Source of the DNA: an uncultured Spirochaeta sp.
GTDB lineage: Bacteria > Spirochaetota > Spirochaetia > DSM-27196 > Alkalispirochaetaceae
Length of the DNA stretch: 52,733 nt
NCBI GenBank assembly: GCA_913030605.1
Contig: CAJWEZ010000031.1
Span: 1-52,733 of the forward strand
Reading direction: 5' to 3'
Shown here: piece by piece, positions 35,337-43,839 of the stretch
Position numbering within the stretch: the stretch's first letter is position 1
Layout: each line of letters begins with the position of its first letter
Position numbers and translations under genes: made by a program
The notes under the pieces: generated by a model
What the model was told of the DNA's origin: nothing
The model's input: only the letters and a program-made list of their open reading frames with translations
Database searches by the model: none

Positions 35337-36227
35337 TCAGAACAGGTACAGCACGTACGTGCTGCGCTCGCCGCGGGCGAGTCCCCAAGGTAGCAGGCCG
35401 TTTTCGATGTCCGCGGTAATACCGTCTCGAACCGACCCCTCTTCGAATCCGTTGAACGCGATACGAGCAGGTTCGGCTCCCTCCGGACGGTCCTGCTGCA
35501 CCATGAGAAACCAGAACTGGTTGTTCTCGTGGTCGATGGAGACTCCGTACGGCAGGAATCCGTCCTGTCGGTATCCCTCGAAGATGGAAAACACGCTGTC
35601 CAGTTCTTCAACCGGCACCTGGTGGATGCGCCATCCGGTGATGCCGGGATCCTCGTCGCCTTTTACGAAGAGGGCGGAGAGTCCCGCATCGGTTACGGAA
35701 ATGTCCATGGGTGTCCAGCCGTTCAGCAGGAACTCCGAAAAGTCCCGGTCGAGATTGTCGAGATCGGTGAACTCCTGAATGATCCACCGATTGAATACCA
35801 CGCGGTTCGACTTGGCGTAGAGCACGGAGATCGCGTCACCCGTGTCGTCCATGCCCACGGGAACGTAGCCGTCCTGGATGATTCCAGACACATTGCGGAT
35901 GATCTGGTCATCCTTGGGGTGGTCGACGAGTGCCCACACCGCCTGGCTTTGCTGATCACTCTGCGCGTTCCCCGCGTTGGTATCACCTCCTTGGTCTTGC
36001 CCGCCCTGACTCTCCGTCGCTGCGTCGCCGTTCCCCGAATCCACGCTGTTGCCTTCCTGAATATCGATGCGGGTGCCCTGGTCCTGGGCGTTGGGGGCGG
36101 CGTTCTGTTCGCGCTGGCCGCCGGCGGTCGCGCTCAGGGTGATCGCGGTCGCCAGTGAGAGTACGGCGACGGATCGACCGGTGCGCCGGAACAGACCGCG
36201 CCAGTTGATTTCTGTCGGTTGTTGCAT
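35337..36227 (-). CDS. secreted protein with two or three repeated beta units, unknown function
   Basis: 296 residues. Arg-containing signal sequence (SVAVLSLATAITLSATAG), then a Gln/Asn/Gly/Asp-rich linker (about residues 38-95). The folded part contains similar repeats: IIQDGYVPVGMDD, EFLLNGWTPMDISVTDAG, GYRQDGFLPYGVSID, DIENGLLPWGLARG. These share a pattern of (Asp/Asn)-Gly-(Tyr/Trp/Phe/Leu)-x-Pro, so it may be a small repeat domain, periplasmic or surface-exposed. I do not recognise a named family. Ends in YLF, which could be an outer-membrane C-terminus. Confidence 0.7.
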   Translation of the reverse strand: MQQPTEINWRGLFRRTGRSVAVLSLATAITLSATAGGQREQNAAPNAQDQGTRIDIQEGNSVDSGNGDAATESQGGQDQGGDTNAGNAQSDQQSQAVWALVDHPKDDQIIRNVSGIIQDGYVPVGMDDTGDAISVLYAKSNRVVFNRWIIQEFTDLDNLDRDFSEFLLNGWTPMDISVTDAGLSALFVKGDEDPGITGWRIHQVPVEELDSVFSIFEGYRQDGFLPYGVSIDHENNQFWFLMVQQDRPEGAEPARIAFNGFEEGSVRDGITADIENGLLPWGLARGERSTYVLYLF

Positions 36228-36382
36228 TGCATACCTCCGTATGGCGGGAGGCTACCACGCCGGCGCGGGAGCGTCCACGCGGTTCGGTTCCGCACATTTC
36301 TGAAGAAATTTCGCCCGTGCCACAAGCACCAGTGCTCAACGCCCCGTATGTAAGAGTGAAACCAATCTTCAAGGAGGAGGCG

Positions 36383-36865
36383 ATGAACGACCTCAACTCT
36401 GTTCTGGTGGAAGGGAATCTCACGCGGGATCCTTTGCTTTCGACGACCCCCAACGGGGTATCGGTGTGCAACTTTGCCATGGGGAGCCACCACATGTACA
36501 AAAAGGAGGACGAGCAGCACACGGAGACGTCGTTCTTCGATGTGGAGGTGTGGGCGAAGCTCGGGGAAAACTGCGCGGAGTACCTGCGGAAGGGGCGGGG
36601 AGTGCGTGTCGTCGGCCGGCTCAAGCAGGACCGGTGGAAGAACGGCGAGGGGCAGCCGCGCTCGCGGGTGAAGATCGTCGCGGAGCACGTGGAGTTCCGC
36701 CCGATGAAGAAGAAGCCGATCGAGGATCCCGACGGCGAGGAGCGCACGGAGCTCACGGACCTGGAACTCGAGGGTGTGGTGCAGTCGGGCCCGGTCCCGA
36801 AGGGCGATCCTGACCCGTCGGTCGCCGCGCCCAACGCCATCGTGGAGGAGCTGAGCGTGCTGTGA
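36383..36865 (+). CDS. ssb: single-stranded DNA-binding protein
   Basis: 160 residues from the ATG after AAGGAGGAGG. OB-fold with NSVLVEGNLTRDPLLSTTPNGVSVCNFAMG and FFDVEVWAKLGENCAEYLRKGRGVRVVGRL typical of SSB. The C-terminus (AIVEELSVL) lacks the usual acidic DDIPF-type tip that recruits partners, so this may be a secondary SSB. It lies directly upstream of the trp promoter. Confidence 0.88.
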   Translation: MNDLNSVLVEGNLTRDPLLSTTPNGVSVCNFAMGSHHMYKKEDEQHTETSFFDVEVWAKLGENCAEYLRKGRGVRVVGRLKQDRWKNGEGQPRSRVKIVAEHVEFRPMKKKPIEDPDGEERTELTDLELEGVVQSGPVPKGDPDPSVAAPNAIVEELSVL

Positions 36866-36917
36866 CGCCCGGCCGGGACCGGCCGGTGGGTGCAGACACG
36901 ATGTCGAGCGGACCTGG

Positions 36918-36947
36918 TTGACCAAAGGAGTCGGAAACCGCTACTGT
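36918..36947 (+). promoter_or_regulatory. trp operon promoter
   Basis: TTGACC (36918-36923), 18-nt spacer, TACTGT (36942-36947). The predicted start point coincides with the ATG of the leader peptide at 36954. Confidence 0.75.
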
Positions 36948-36953
36948 ATCAGC

Positions 36954-37025
36954 ATGCAGAAGCGATGCATGTTTCTGACATTCGACCAGTCCCGTTCGAC
37001 CCGACAGTGGTGGTGGACCGTGTAA
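36954..37025 (+). CDS. trpL: trp operon leader peptide with three tandem Trp codons
   Basis: 23 codons, ATG to TAA, ending ...RQWWWTV. The three consecutive TGG codons (37008-37016) sit just before a chain of alternative hairpins and a terminator, exactly as in classical trp attenuators. Trp is the rarest residue, so three in a row in so short a frame is a strong sign. The ATG is 6 nt after the -10 box and has no ribosome-binding site, implying leaderless translation; a second in-frame ATG at 36969 would give an 18-residue version. Ribosome stalling here when charged tRNA-Trp is scarce would favour readthrough into trpE. Confidence 0.85.
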   Translation: MQKRCMFLTFDQSRSTRQWWWTV

Positions 37026-37113
37026 CGCGGTCCGCTGTGGGATAGGTATTCCGCGGATCGCAGCTTTGCGATTCGCGGCGTTGAAGAAGCCGCGTGTAAA
37101 CGCGGCTTTTTTT
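37015..37113 (+). promoter_or_regulatory. trp transcription attenuator (alternative hairpins plus terminator)
   Basis: Visible pairings: pause-type hairpin GGACCG (37015-37020) with CGGTCC (37028-37033); alternative CGCGG (37026-37030) with CCGCG (37051-37055); 12-bp hairpin 37051-37062 with 37067-37078; antiterminator CGCGGC (37074-37079) with GCCGCG (37089-37094); terminator AAGCCGCG (37087-37094) with CGCGGCTT (37101-37108) followed by a T-run to 37113. If the ribosome stalls on the Trp codons, 37026-37030 can pair with 37051-37055, which frees 37074-37079 to disrupt the terminator. If it reaches the stop codon, the 12-bp hairpin and terminator form. Confidence 0.85.
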
Positions 37114-37189
37114 GTGCTCGGATGGCAGGAGCGAGCTGGCGGACGAAGCGAGCGTGGCGGTAGCCGCGGGATCACACGAAGGAGGCGTG

Positions 37190-38596
37190 ATGGAACAGCA
37201 GAATCAGGTGATCAAGGTGCTTTCCGGGGAGCGGTTCACCCCGTACGCCCTGGCCCGAAAACTCAAGGCGCGGGCGATGCTGGAGTCGGCCACCTTCGAG
37301 GGCGGCCGGGCCCGGTACTCCCTGCTCGTGGTTCGGGAGGCGTTCCGGGTGTATCAGCGCAACGACGGGATCTTCTTTCGCGACGGCGACCGGCAGTACC
37401 GCATCCGCAGTTCCGCGAAAGACATTCTGGACGTCCTGACGTACTTCGCGGAACAGCACCGCCCGCCGCGGCAGGACTTCCCGTTTCCCGCCGGCGGCAT
37501 CGGGTTCCTCTCCTACGAGTTCTCGCGCTTCTGCGACACGATCCGTTTCGAGGAGCGTCGTGATCCCCTGGGGCTCCCGGACGCGATGTTCCTCTTTGGC
37601 CATGTGCTGGTGATCTTCGATCACTACAGCGACCTCCTGTACCTGATCGGGCTCAACTACGAGGAACGTTCGATCGATCTGGACCGCGCTCTGGCGGAGA
37701 CGGAGGACGCGATCCACGACCTCAACTTCAACTACATGCAGTCCGGCGAGCGGTCCTACACGGTGGAGCCGATCGACGACGACGACGATCGCGTGCGATT
37801 CGAGCAGGGTGTGACCAAGGTGAAGCAGGAGATCGTCGCGGGCAATCTGCTGCAGGGGGTCCTATCGCGACGCCGCCGCATCCGAACGGACATGCCGGCG
37901 CTGGAGGCGTACCGTCGACTGCGCTCGTCCAATCCCGCTCCCTATCTGGTGTACCTCGACTTCGAGGAGTTTCAGCTCTTTGCCGCGTCGCCGGAAATGC
38001 ACGTCCGGGTCAAGGACGGTCGCGCGGCTATGCGGCCGATCGCCGGGACGCGGCGTCGCGGCGCCTCGGAGGTCGAGGACCAGGCGCTGGAACGGGAGCT
38101 GCTGCGGGACGAGAAGGAGCTCGCGGAACACCTGATGCTGGTGGATCTGGCGCGGAACGATCTGGGACGCGTGTGCACACCGGGGTCGGTGAAGGTCACC
38201 GCCTACCACGAGATCGAGCGCTACTCCCGTGTCATGCACATCGTGAGCCAGGTGGAGGGCGACCTGGCCCCCGGTTCCTCCGGTATCGACGCCCTGCGTG
38301 CCACGTTTCCGGCGGGGACGGTCAGCGGCGCGCCCAAGATCCGGGCGATCGAGACGATCGACGGCATTGAGCCGCAGCGACGCGGATTCTACGCCGGGGT
38401 TGTCGCCTACGTGGAACCGGGCGGAAACATCGACAGCTGCATCACCATTCGCGCCGGACTGCGGATCCGCGACGAGCTGATTCTGCAGGCGGGTGCCGGC
38501 ATCGTGTTCGACTCGAAACCCGAACGCGAGTTCGTGGAAACCAACGAAAAACTGGCCGCCCTCATGCGTGCGGTCGGACTGGAGGCGGAGGCATGA
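37190..38596 (+). CDS. trpE: anthranilate synthase component I
   Basis: 468 residues, ATG right after AAGGAGG; the longer frame runs back into the attenuator. Chorismate-binding motifs: PIAGTRRRG, DEKELAEHLMLVDLARNDLG, GTVSGAPKIRAIE and AGAGIVFDSKPEREF. The LES element near residue 28 (MLESA) corresponds to the Trp feedback-inhibition site of TrpE. Makes anthranilate with the TrpG domain encoded next; the ATGA overlap couples their translation. Confidence 0.97.
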   Translation: MEQQNQVIKVLSGERFTPYALARKLKARAMLESATFEGGRARYSLLVVREAFRVYQRNDGIFFRDGDRQYRIRSSAKDILDVLTYFAEQHRPPRQDFPFPAGGIGFLSYEFSRFCDTIRFEERRDPLGLPDAMFLFGHVLVIFDHYSDLLYLIGLNYEERSIDLDRALAETEDAIHDLNFNYMQSGERSYTVEPIDDDDDRVRFEQGVTKVKQEIVAGNLLQGVLSRRRRIRTDMPALEAYRRLRSSNPAPYLVYLDFEEFQLFAASPEMHVRVKDGRAAMRPIAGTRRRGASEVEDQALERELLRDEKELAEHLMLVDLARNDLGRVCTPGSVKVTAYHEIERYSRVMHIVSQVEGDLAPGSSGIDALRATFPAGTVSGAPKIRAIETIDGIEPQRRGFYAGVVAYVEPGGNIDSCITIRAGLRIRDELILQAGAGIVFDSKPEREFVETNEKLAALMRAVGLEAEA

Positions 38597-40326
38597 TCGC
38601 ACTCATCGACAACTACGATTCCTTTACCCACAACCTGTACCAGTACCTCTCGCAGCTCACCGACGAGCCGATCAGGGTGCTGCGGAACGATCGGGTCACG
38701 GTGGACGAACTTGTGGAGATGGGACCGAGTCGTCTGGTGATCTCCCCCGGCCCGGGGCGACCGGAGGACGCCGGGGTCTCGGTGCCGTCGATTCAGCGGT
38801 TTGCGGGAGAGATTCCGATTCTCGGTGTGTGCCTCGGACACCAGGCGATCGCAGCCGCTTTCGGCGGCCGGATCGTGAGCGCCCGCGAGATCGTTCACGG
38901 CAAGACCGACCGCATCACGGTGGACGGTCGCGGAGTCTTTCGGGCGATCAACTCTCCCACGGAGTTCGCCCGCTACCACTCCCTGGCGGTCTCGGAGGCG
39001 GACCTTCCTGCGGAACTCGAGGTGAGCGCCCGCAGTGTCGACGGCGAGATCATGGGCGTGCGGCACCGGGAGTACGTCATCGAGGGCGTGCAGTTCCATC
39101 CGGAATCGATCGCCAGCGACGACGGCATGAAGCTGCTGGCCAACTTCCTGCACTACCGCCGCGAGCCGTTCGAGCCACGGCGCTTCCTGTCGGAGATCAT
39201 AGACGGGGCCAGTCTGAGCCAGATCGAAGCCTCGGAGTTCATGGAGGAACTCACCGACGGGAACCTGACCGACGCGCAGATCGCCGGGTTTCTGGTGGCG
39301 CTGAACGCCAAGGGCATCGAGTCGACGGAGGTCGCCGGGTGCGCCCAGGTGCTCCAGCGCAAGCGCACACCGCTTACGGTCAAAGGTCCGCTCCTGGATA
39401 CGTGCGGAACCGGCGGTGACGGGCTGGGGACCTTCAACATCAGCTCCCTGACCGCGCTCATGGCGGCCAGCTGCGGTGCCCGCGTCGCAAAGCACGGCAA
39501 CCGCGCCGTGAGTTCGCGCAGCGGGAGTGCCGATTTCTACAAAGCTCTGGGTATCAACATCGAGATCACTCCGGCGCAGGCGGCAGCGTCGATCGGAGAC
39601 GCCGGGTTCGCCTTCCTCTACGCGCCGCTCTACCACGGCGCCATGCGCTTCGCCGGACCCGCCCGGCGCCAGCTCGGCATCAAGACGATCATGAACCTCC
39701 TCGGCCCGCTGGCGAATCCCGCCGGCGCCGAATACCAGCTCATCGGTGTCTTTTCCGAACGCTACCTGCGCACCGTTGCCGAGGCTGCGGTGCGACTCGG
39801 GGTGCGTCGGGGCATGGTGGTCCACGGCCTCGACGGCCAGGACGAACTGACCGTCTGCGCACCGACCCGCGTGATCGAGTTCTCGGTGGATGTCGACTCA
39901 GCCGGGGAGGGGAGCGGCGCCGATCTCAGCGACCGGCGCCTGGCGGCAGCGGCGTTCGAGGAGTACGTGGTGCAGCCGGAAACGTACGGGCTCTCGATGC
40001 ACCCGGCGGAGGCGCTGGTGGGCGGGACGCCGGAGGAGAACGCAACGCTGGCGCTGCGCTTCCTGGCGGGTGAGAACGGCCTCGGCGAGACCGGTATCGT
40101 GGACGCGAGCCTGGCGGCGCTCCACGACTCGGTGGTCTTCAACACCGCCGCCGCCCTCAAGGTGTATGGCGCGGTGCAGACGATCCAGGACGGCGTCGAG
40201 GAAGCGCTTCGGGCGGTGGAGGAGGGCCGCGGCATGCAGACCCTGGAACGGGTGATCGCCGTGAGCCAGTCCCACAGCGTGGCGAGCTCGGGTACCGATG
40301 AGTCGGGAGCGCGGCATGCAGGCTGA
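38593..40326 (+). CDS. trpGD: TrpG-TrpD fusion: glutamine amidotransferase and anthranilate phosphoribosyltransferase
   Basis: 577 residues. Residues 1-190 are a class I amidotransferase with the P-loop ISPGPGRPEDAG, nucleophile Cys in GVCLGHQAI and His-Glu in FHPESI. Residues about 200-545 are TrpD with DTCGTGGDGLGTFNISS and KHGNRAVSSRSGSAD. The last ~30 residues are a tail without a known motif. The fusion resembles the enterobacterial TrpGD arrangement. Supplies ammonia to TrpE and then attaches phosphoribose to anthranilate. Confidence 0.96.
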   Translation: MIALIDNYDSFTHNLYQYLSQLTDEPIRVLRNDRVTVDELVEMGPSRLVISPGPGRPEDAGVSVPSIQRFAGEIPILGVCLGHQAIAAAFGGRIVSAREIVHGKTDRITVDGRGVFRAINSPTEFARYHSLAVSEADLPAELEVSARSVDGEIMGVRHREYVIEGVQFHPESIASDDGMKLLANFLHYRREPFEPRRFLSEIIDGASLSQIEASEFMEELTDGNLTDAQIAGFLVALNAKGIESTEVAGCAQVLQRKRTPLTVKGPLLDTCGTGGDGLGTFNISSLTALMAASCGARVAKHGNRAVSSRSGSADFYKALGINIEITPAQAAASIGDAGFAFLYAPLYHGAMRFAGPARRQLGIKTIMNLLGPLANPAGAEYQLIGVFSERYLRTVAEAAVRLGVRRGMVVHGLDGQDELTVCAPTRVIEFSVDVDSAGEGSGADLSDRRLAAAAFEEYVVQPETYGLSMHPAEALVGGTPEENATLALRFLAGENGLGETGIVDASLAALHDSVVFNTAAALKVYGAVQTIQDGVEEALRAVEEGRGMQTLERVIAVSQSHSVASSGTDESGARHAG

Positions 40327-41812
40327 CGTTCTCGATCGCATCGTTGCGGACCGCCGCCGGCGAATCGATGCGGAGGGGGCTGCGCAGGGAGTGCAGGTGC
40401 CCGCGGACCGTCCCGATAGTCTCCCGGTGGTTCCATTCCCGCAGCCGCTCATCTGTGAAATCAAGCGCCGCAGCCCCTCCCGCGGCGACCTGGCGGCGAC
40501 GCTGGACCCCGTTGCCCGGGCTGCGGAGTACGGCCGGCGCGGCGCCGGTGCGGTCAGCGTCCTGACGGAGCAGGACCATTTTGCCGGATCCCTCGGCGAT
40601 CTGATCGCCGTGAAATCGGCGCATCCGCAGCTCGCGGTGCTGCGCAAGGACTTTCTGCTGGACGCCGAGGACGTGCGCATCTCGTGGCGCGCCGGCGCCG
40701 ACGCGATCCTGCTCATCGCCGCGATCCTGGACCGCGACACGCTCCGGCTGATGCTGGAGGAGGCTGCGGCGTGCGGGATCGCCGCGCTGGTGGAGATCCA
40801 CGACACGGAGGACCTCGAGAAGATCCGAACGCTGCGGCCGGCGGTGGTGGGGATCAACAGCCGCGATCTGCGGTCGTTCCGGGTGGATCTGCTCACCCCG
40901 ATGGAACTCGGTCAACGGATCGACTGGCCCTGCCGCCGGGTGTTCGAGTCCGGCGTGTTTCACCCCGAGGACGTACTCCTTGCGCGGGATGGCGGCTTCG
41001 ACGCGGTGCTGGTCGGCGAGTCGGTGGTGCGGGACCCGCAACGGGTGTCGTTGCTGGCGCAGACGATGGCGCATCCACATCAAACGGCCGAGGCGCGGGC
41101 TGCGGCGGCCGACCACCCGCGCCGGTTCTGGCCCTCGGTCGCCGCGGCACGCCGCCGCAGGCCCCTGGTCAAGATCTGCGGGATCACCACGGTTGAGGAT
41201 GCCCGGCTGGCGCAGGATCTGGGAGCCGACCTGCTGGGCGTTGTGTACGCCCCGTCCCGCCGTCGGGCGCCAGAGGGTCTCGCACAGCGCCTGGTTGAGG
41301 CCGGGATCGCGGTGCCGCTTGTGGCCGTTGTGGTGGAACCCGATTACGATGGCCACGTGCAGCGGGCCCGGGAGGACCTGGAGGCGGGGTGGATCTCGGC
41401 ACTTCAGCTTCACGGGAACGCGGCGCCGGAGGAAAAACTGTCGTACGGCTGGCCCTCCTTCGCGGCGTTCAAGCCTGCAGCGCCGGCGGAGGCGCGGGAG
41501 GCGGTGGCCGCCGCACGGAGCCCGCGATTCCTGATCGATGCCCGCCACCCGACGCTCGCCGGCGGGTCGGGGCGGCAGGTCGATCCCGAGGTGCTGTCGG
41601 CGGTGGTGGAAGCGCTTGCCGATCGGCCCCACGGCGAGCTGTGGCTTGCCGGCGGGCTGGGACCCGACAACGTCGGCGAGGTGATTGCGACGTGGCGTCC
41701 GGAGCTGATCGACGCCTCGAGCCGGCTGGAGGCGGAACCGGGCCGCAAGGACCCGGGTCTTCTGCGGAAGTTTTTCGCGGCGATCGACGCCGTGGCGGAA
41801 AGGACAGAGTAA
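40316..41812 (+). CDS. trpCF: TrpC-TrpF fusion: indole-3-glycerol-phosphate synthase and PRA isomerase
   Basis: 498 residues from ATG 40316 (GGGAG 6 nt upstream), overlapping trpGD by 11 nt; the ATG at 40298 is less well placed. Residues about 1-260 are TrpC (EIKRRSPSRGDLA, LRKDFLLD, INSRDLRSF, ESGVFHPEDV). Residues about 285-498 are TrpF (VKICGITTVEDARLAQDLGADLLGVVYAPSR in parts, LQLHGN, LAGGLGPDNV). Catalytic Cys of TrpF is in KICGIT. Two consecutive pathway steps on one chain, as in E. coli. Stop overlaps trpB start (TAATG). Confidence 0.94.
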   Translation: MQADVLDRIVADRRRRIDAEGAAQGVQVPADRPDSLPVVPFPQPLICEIKRRSPSRGDLAATLDPVARAAEYGRRGAGAVSVLTEQDHFAGSLGDLIAVKSAHPQLAVLRKDFLLDAEDVRISWRAGADAILLIAAILDRDTLRLMLEEAAACGIAALVEIHDTEDLEKIRTLRPAVVGINSRDLRSFRVDLLTPMELGQRIDWPCRRVFESGVFHPEDVLLARDGGFDAVLVGESVVRDPQRVSLLAQTMAHPHQTAEARAAAADHPRRFWPSVAAARRRRPLVKICGITTVEDARLAQDLGADLLGVVYAPSRRRAPEGLAQRLVEAGIAVPLVAVVVEPDYDGHVQRAREDLEAGWISALQLHGNAAPEEKLSYGWPSFAAFKPAAPAEAREAVAAARSPRFLIDARHPTLAGGSGRQVDPEVLSAVVEALADRPHGELWLAGGLGPDNVGEVIATWRPELIDASSRLEAEPGRKDPGLLRKFFAAIDAVAERTE

Positions 41813-43056
41813 TGAATTCAGGGTTTTTCGGAGCGTTCGGCGGCCGGTACGTGGCGGAAGTGCTGCGCGGGCCGCTGGACGAGCTCGACCTCGCGTTCCA
41901 GGAGGCGTCCCGGGACGCCACGTTCTGGGAGGAGTTCCACCGGATCGGCGCGGAGTACGTCGGTCGCCCCACGCCGCTGCTGTTTGCGGAGAACAGCACG
42001 CGTGAACTCGGCGGCGCCCGTCTGTACATCAAACTTGAAGGCCTGGCCAACACCGGTGCCCACAAGATCAACAACGCCGTGGGGCAGGCACTTCTGGCGC
42101 GGCGCATGGGCAAACACCGCATCATCGCCGAAACCGGCGCCGGACAGCACGGACTCGCCACGGCGGCGATCTGCGCCAAACTGGGCCTCGAATGCACGGT
42201 GTACATGGGCGAGGTGGACATCAACCGCCAGCGCCCCAACGTGTACCTCATGGAGGTGTTCGGCGCCACGGTGGTGCCGGTCGCCTCCGGCTCCCGGACG
42301 CTCAAGGACGCGGTGAACGAGGCGCTCCGCGACTGGGCGGGCAGCTACGACACGACCCACTACATCATCGGTTCGGCCCTGGGGCCGTCGCCCTATCCGG
42401 ACATGGTGCGGGAGTTCCAGTCGGTGATCGGCCAGGAAGTTGTCCGACAGCTGTCTGAACGCGAGGTGACGCCCACGGCGATGGTCGCCTGCGTCGGCGG
42501 GGGATCCAACGCGATCGGGTTCTTCGCACCCTACCTGGAGCGGGAGGCGCCGAGACTCATCGGTGTCGAGGCCGGTGGCCGTGGACCCGAACCGGGGCAG
42601 CACGCTGCCCGCCTCAACGGCCTCGGTCGAACGGGGATCGTGCAGGGATACAAATCGCTGTTCCTGCTGGATGACGACGGTCAGGTGTCCCATACCCATT
42701 CGGTATCCGCCGGCCTGGACTATCCCGGTGTGGGACCTCAGCTTGCCTGGCTCGGCGAACAGGGCCGGATCGAGTTCCGAACCGCGACAGACGAACAGGC
42801 GCTCGAGGCGGTCCAGTTTTTCGCCCGCAACGAGGGAGTTGTGTTCGCCCTGGAGTCCGCTCATGGTGGGTACCAGGCGATGCAGCTGGCACGATCGCTG
42901 TCGTCGAATGACGCGGTGGTGGTGAACATGAGCGGCCGCGGTGACAAGGATCTGTTCATCACGGCGCGGGAACTGATGCCGGAGACCTGGCACGAGTTTC
43001 TGGTATCGGAGGCGACGTCGATCGCGGCCAGCCTCGAGGAAGGGAGATCCCGATGA
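41812..43056 (+). CDS. trpB: tryptophan synthase beta chain
   Basis: 414 residues. PLP lysine in HKINNAVGQALLARRMGK, catalytic ETGAGQHG, phosphate-binding CVGGGSNAIG, GLDYPGVGP and C-terminal NMSGRGDKD. Standard TrpB1 type that pairs with TrpA and condenses indole with serine. Start overlaps trpCF by one base; stop overlaps trpA by 4 nt. Confidence 0.97.
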   Translation: MNSGFFGAFGGRYVAEVLRGPLDELDLAFQEASRDATFWEEFHRIGAEYVGRPTPLLFAENSTRELGGARLYIKLEGLANTGAHKINNAVGQALLARRMGKHRIIAETGAGQHGLATAAICAKLGLECTVYMGEVDINRQRPNVYLMEVFGATVVPVASGSRTLKDAVNEALRDWAGSYDTTHYIIGSALGPSPYPDMVREFQSVIGQEVVRQLSEREVTPTAMVACVGGGSNAIGFFAPYLEREAPRLIGVEAGGRGPEPGQHAARLNGLGRTGIVQGYKSLFLLDDDGQVSHTHSVSAGLDYPGVGPQLAWLGEQGRIEFRTATDEQALEAVQFFARNEGVVFALESAHGGYQAMQLARSLSSNDAVVVNMSGRGDKDLFITARELMPETWHEFLVSEATSIAASLEEGRSR

Positions 43057-43808
43057 CCCGTGACGACGCAGCGTACCGCATTATGGCGCACATGATTCCG
43101 TTCTTCCCCGACTACGACGCCTCGGTCCAGGTGGCATCTGCCCTTATCGACGGCGGCGCGTCCTACCTGGAGATCCAGTTTCCGTACAGCGACCCCACCG
43201 CCGACGGTCCCGCCATCCAGGGGGCGTGCGCGACCGCCCTGGACCGCGGGTTCACCGTGTCGGAAGGCTGGCGCTTTGTCCGCGATCTGACGGCCCGCAC
43301 ACCGGTTCCTGTCTTCGTGATGAGCTACGCGGGACTGGTGTATGCCCACGAGGTGCAGCGTTTTGTCAAAACCGCCGCCGACGCCGGTGTTTCCGGTCTG
43401 ATCGTGCCGGATCTTCCGGTGGACTCGGATGAAGGGTTGTTCGCGGCAGCCGCCGACGCCGGCGTGCACGCCGTTCCCGTGATCGCCATGGGGGCCGGCG
43501 AGTCCAGGCTACGCCTCATCGAGTCGGTCGGGGCGGAGTACGTGTACGCGTCCCTCCGGCGCGGAACGACCGGTTCCCACACGGAGATTGGCCCGGAAAA
43601 CAGCGCCTTTGTGGACCGTTTGGCACGTTCGGGCGCCCGGGTGCTTGCCGGTTTCGGCATCGCGACACGGGAACAGGTCCGGGCTGTCCTGGATCACGCC
43701 CACGCCGCGGTAGTGGGCTCGGCGTTTGTCCGCGCCATCGGTGAGAATCCGACCGCACCGGCCGATCCGGTCCGGCGTCTGTGCGCACGGCTGTCGGGTA
43801 TCGGTTGA
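43053..43808 (+). CDS. trpA: tryptophan synthase alpha chain
   Basis: 251 residues. Catalytic Glu in LEIQFPYSDP and Asp in TADGPAIQ, PDLPVDSD loop and GFGIATREQV phosphate-binding loop. LEIQFPYS has Gln and Tyr where most have Gly and Phe (E-I-G-x-P-F-S), a modest departure near the active site. Cleaves indole-3-glycerol phosphate. Its stop codon lies inside the -35 box of the trxA promoter. Confidence 0.95.
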   Translation: MTRDDAAYRIMAHMIPFFPDYDASVQVASALIDGGASYLEIQFPYSDPTADGPAIQGACATALDRGFTVSEGWRFVRDLTARTPVPVFVMSYAGLVYAHEVQRFVKTAADAGVSGLIVPDLPVDSDEGLFAAAADAGVHAVPVIAMGAGESRLRLIESVGAEYVYASLRRGTTGSHTEIGPENSAFVDRLARSGARVLAGFGIATREQVRAVLDHAHAAVVGSAFVRAIGENPTAPADPVRRLCARLSGIG

Positions 43809-43833
43809 CCCGGCGCCGGCCCTTTCGTACTGT
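43805..43833 (+). promoter_or_regulatory. trxA promoter overlapping the trpA stop codon
   Basis: TTGACC (43805-43810, containing the TGA of trpA), 17-nt spacer, TACTGT (43828-43833); the ATG follows after 6 nt, so the transcript is leaderless. Same -35 and -10 hexamers as the trp promoter. Confidence 0.75.
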
Positions 43834-43839
43834 AGCGAC

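Noticed and set aside
37015..37113. T-box riboswitch upstream of trpE
   Set aside because: The region is under 240 nt from promoter to trpE, has no T-box core or specifier loop, and contains a Trp-rich leader frame instead.
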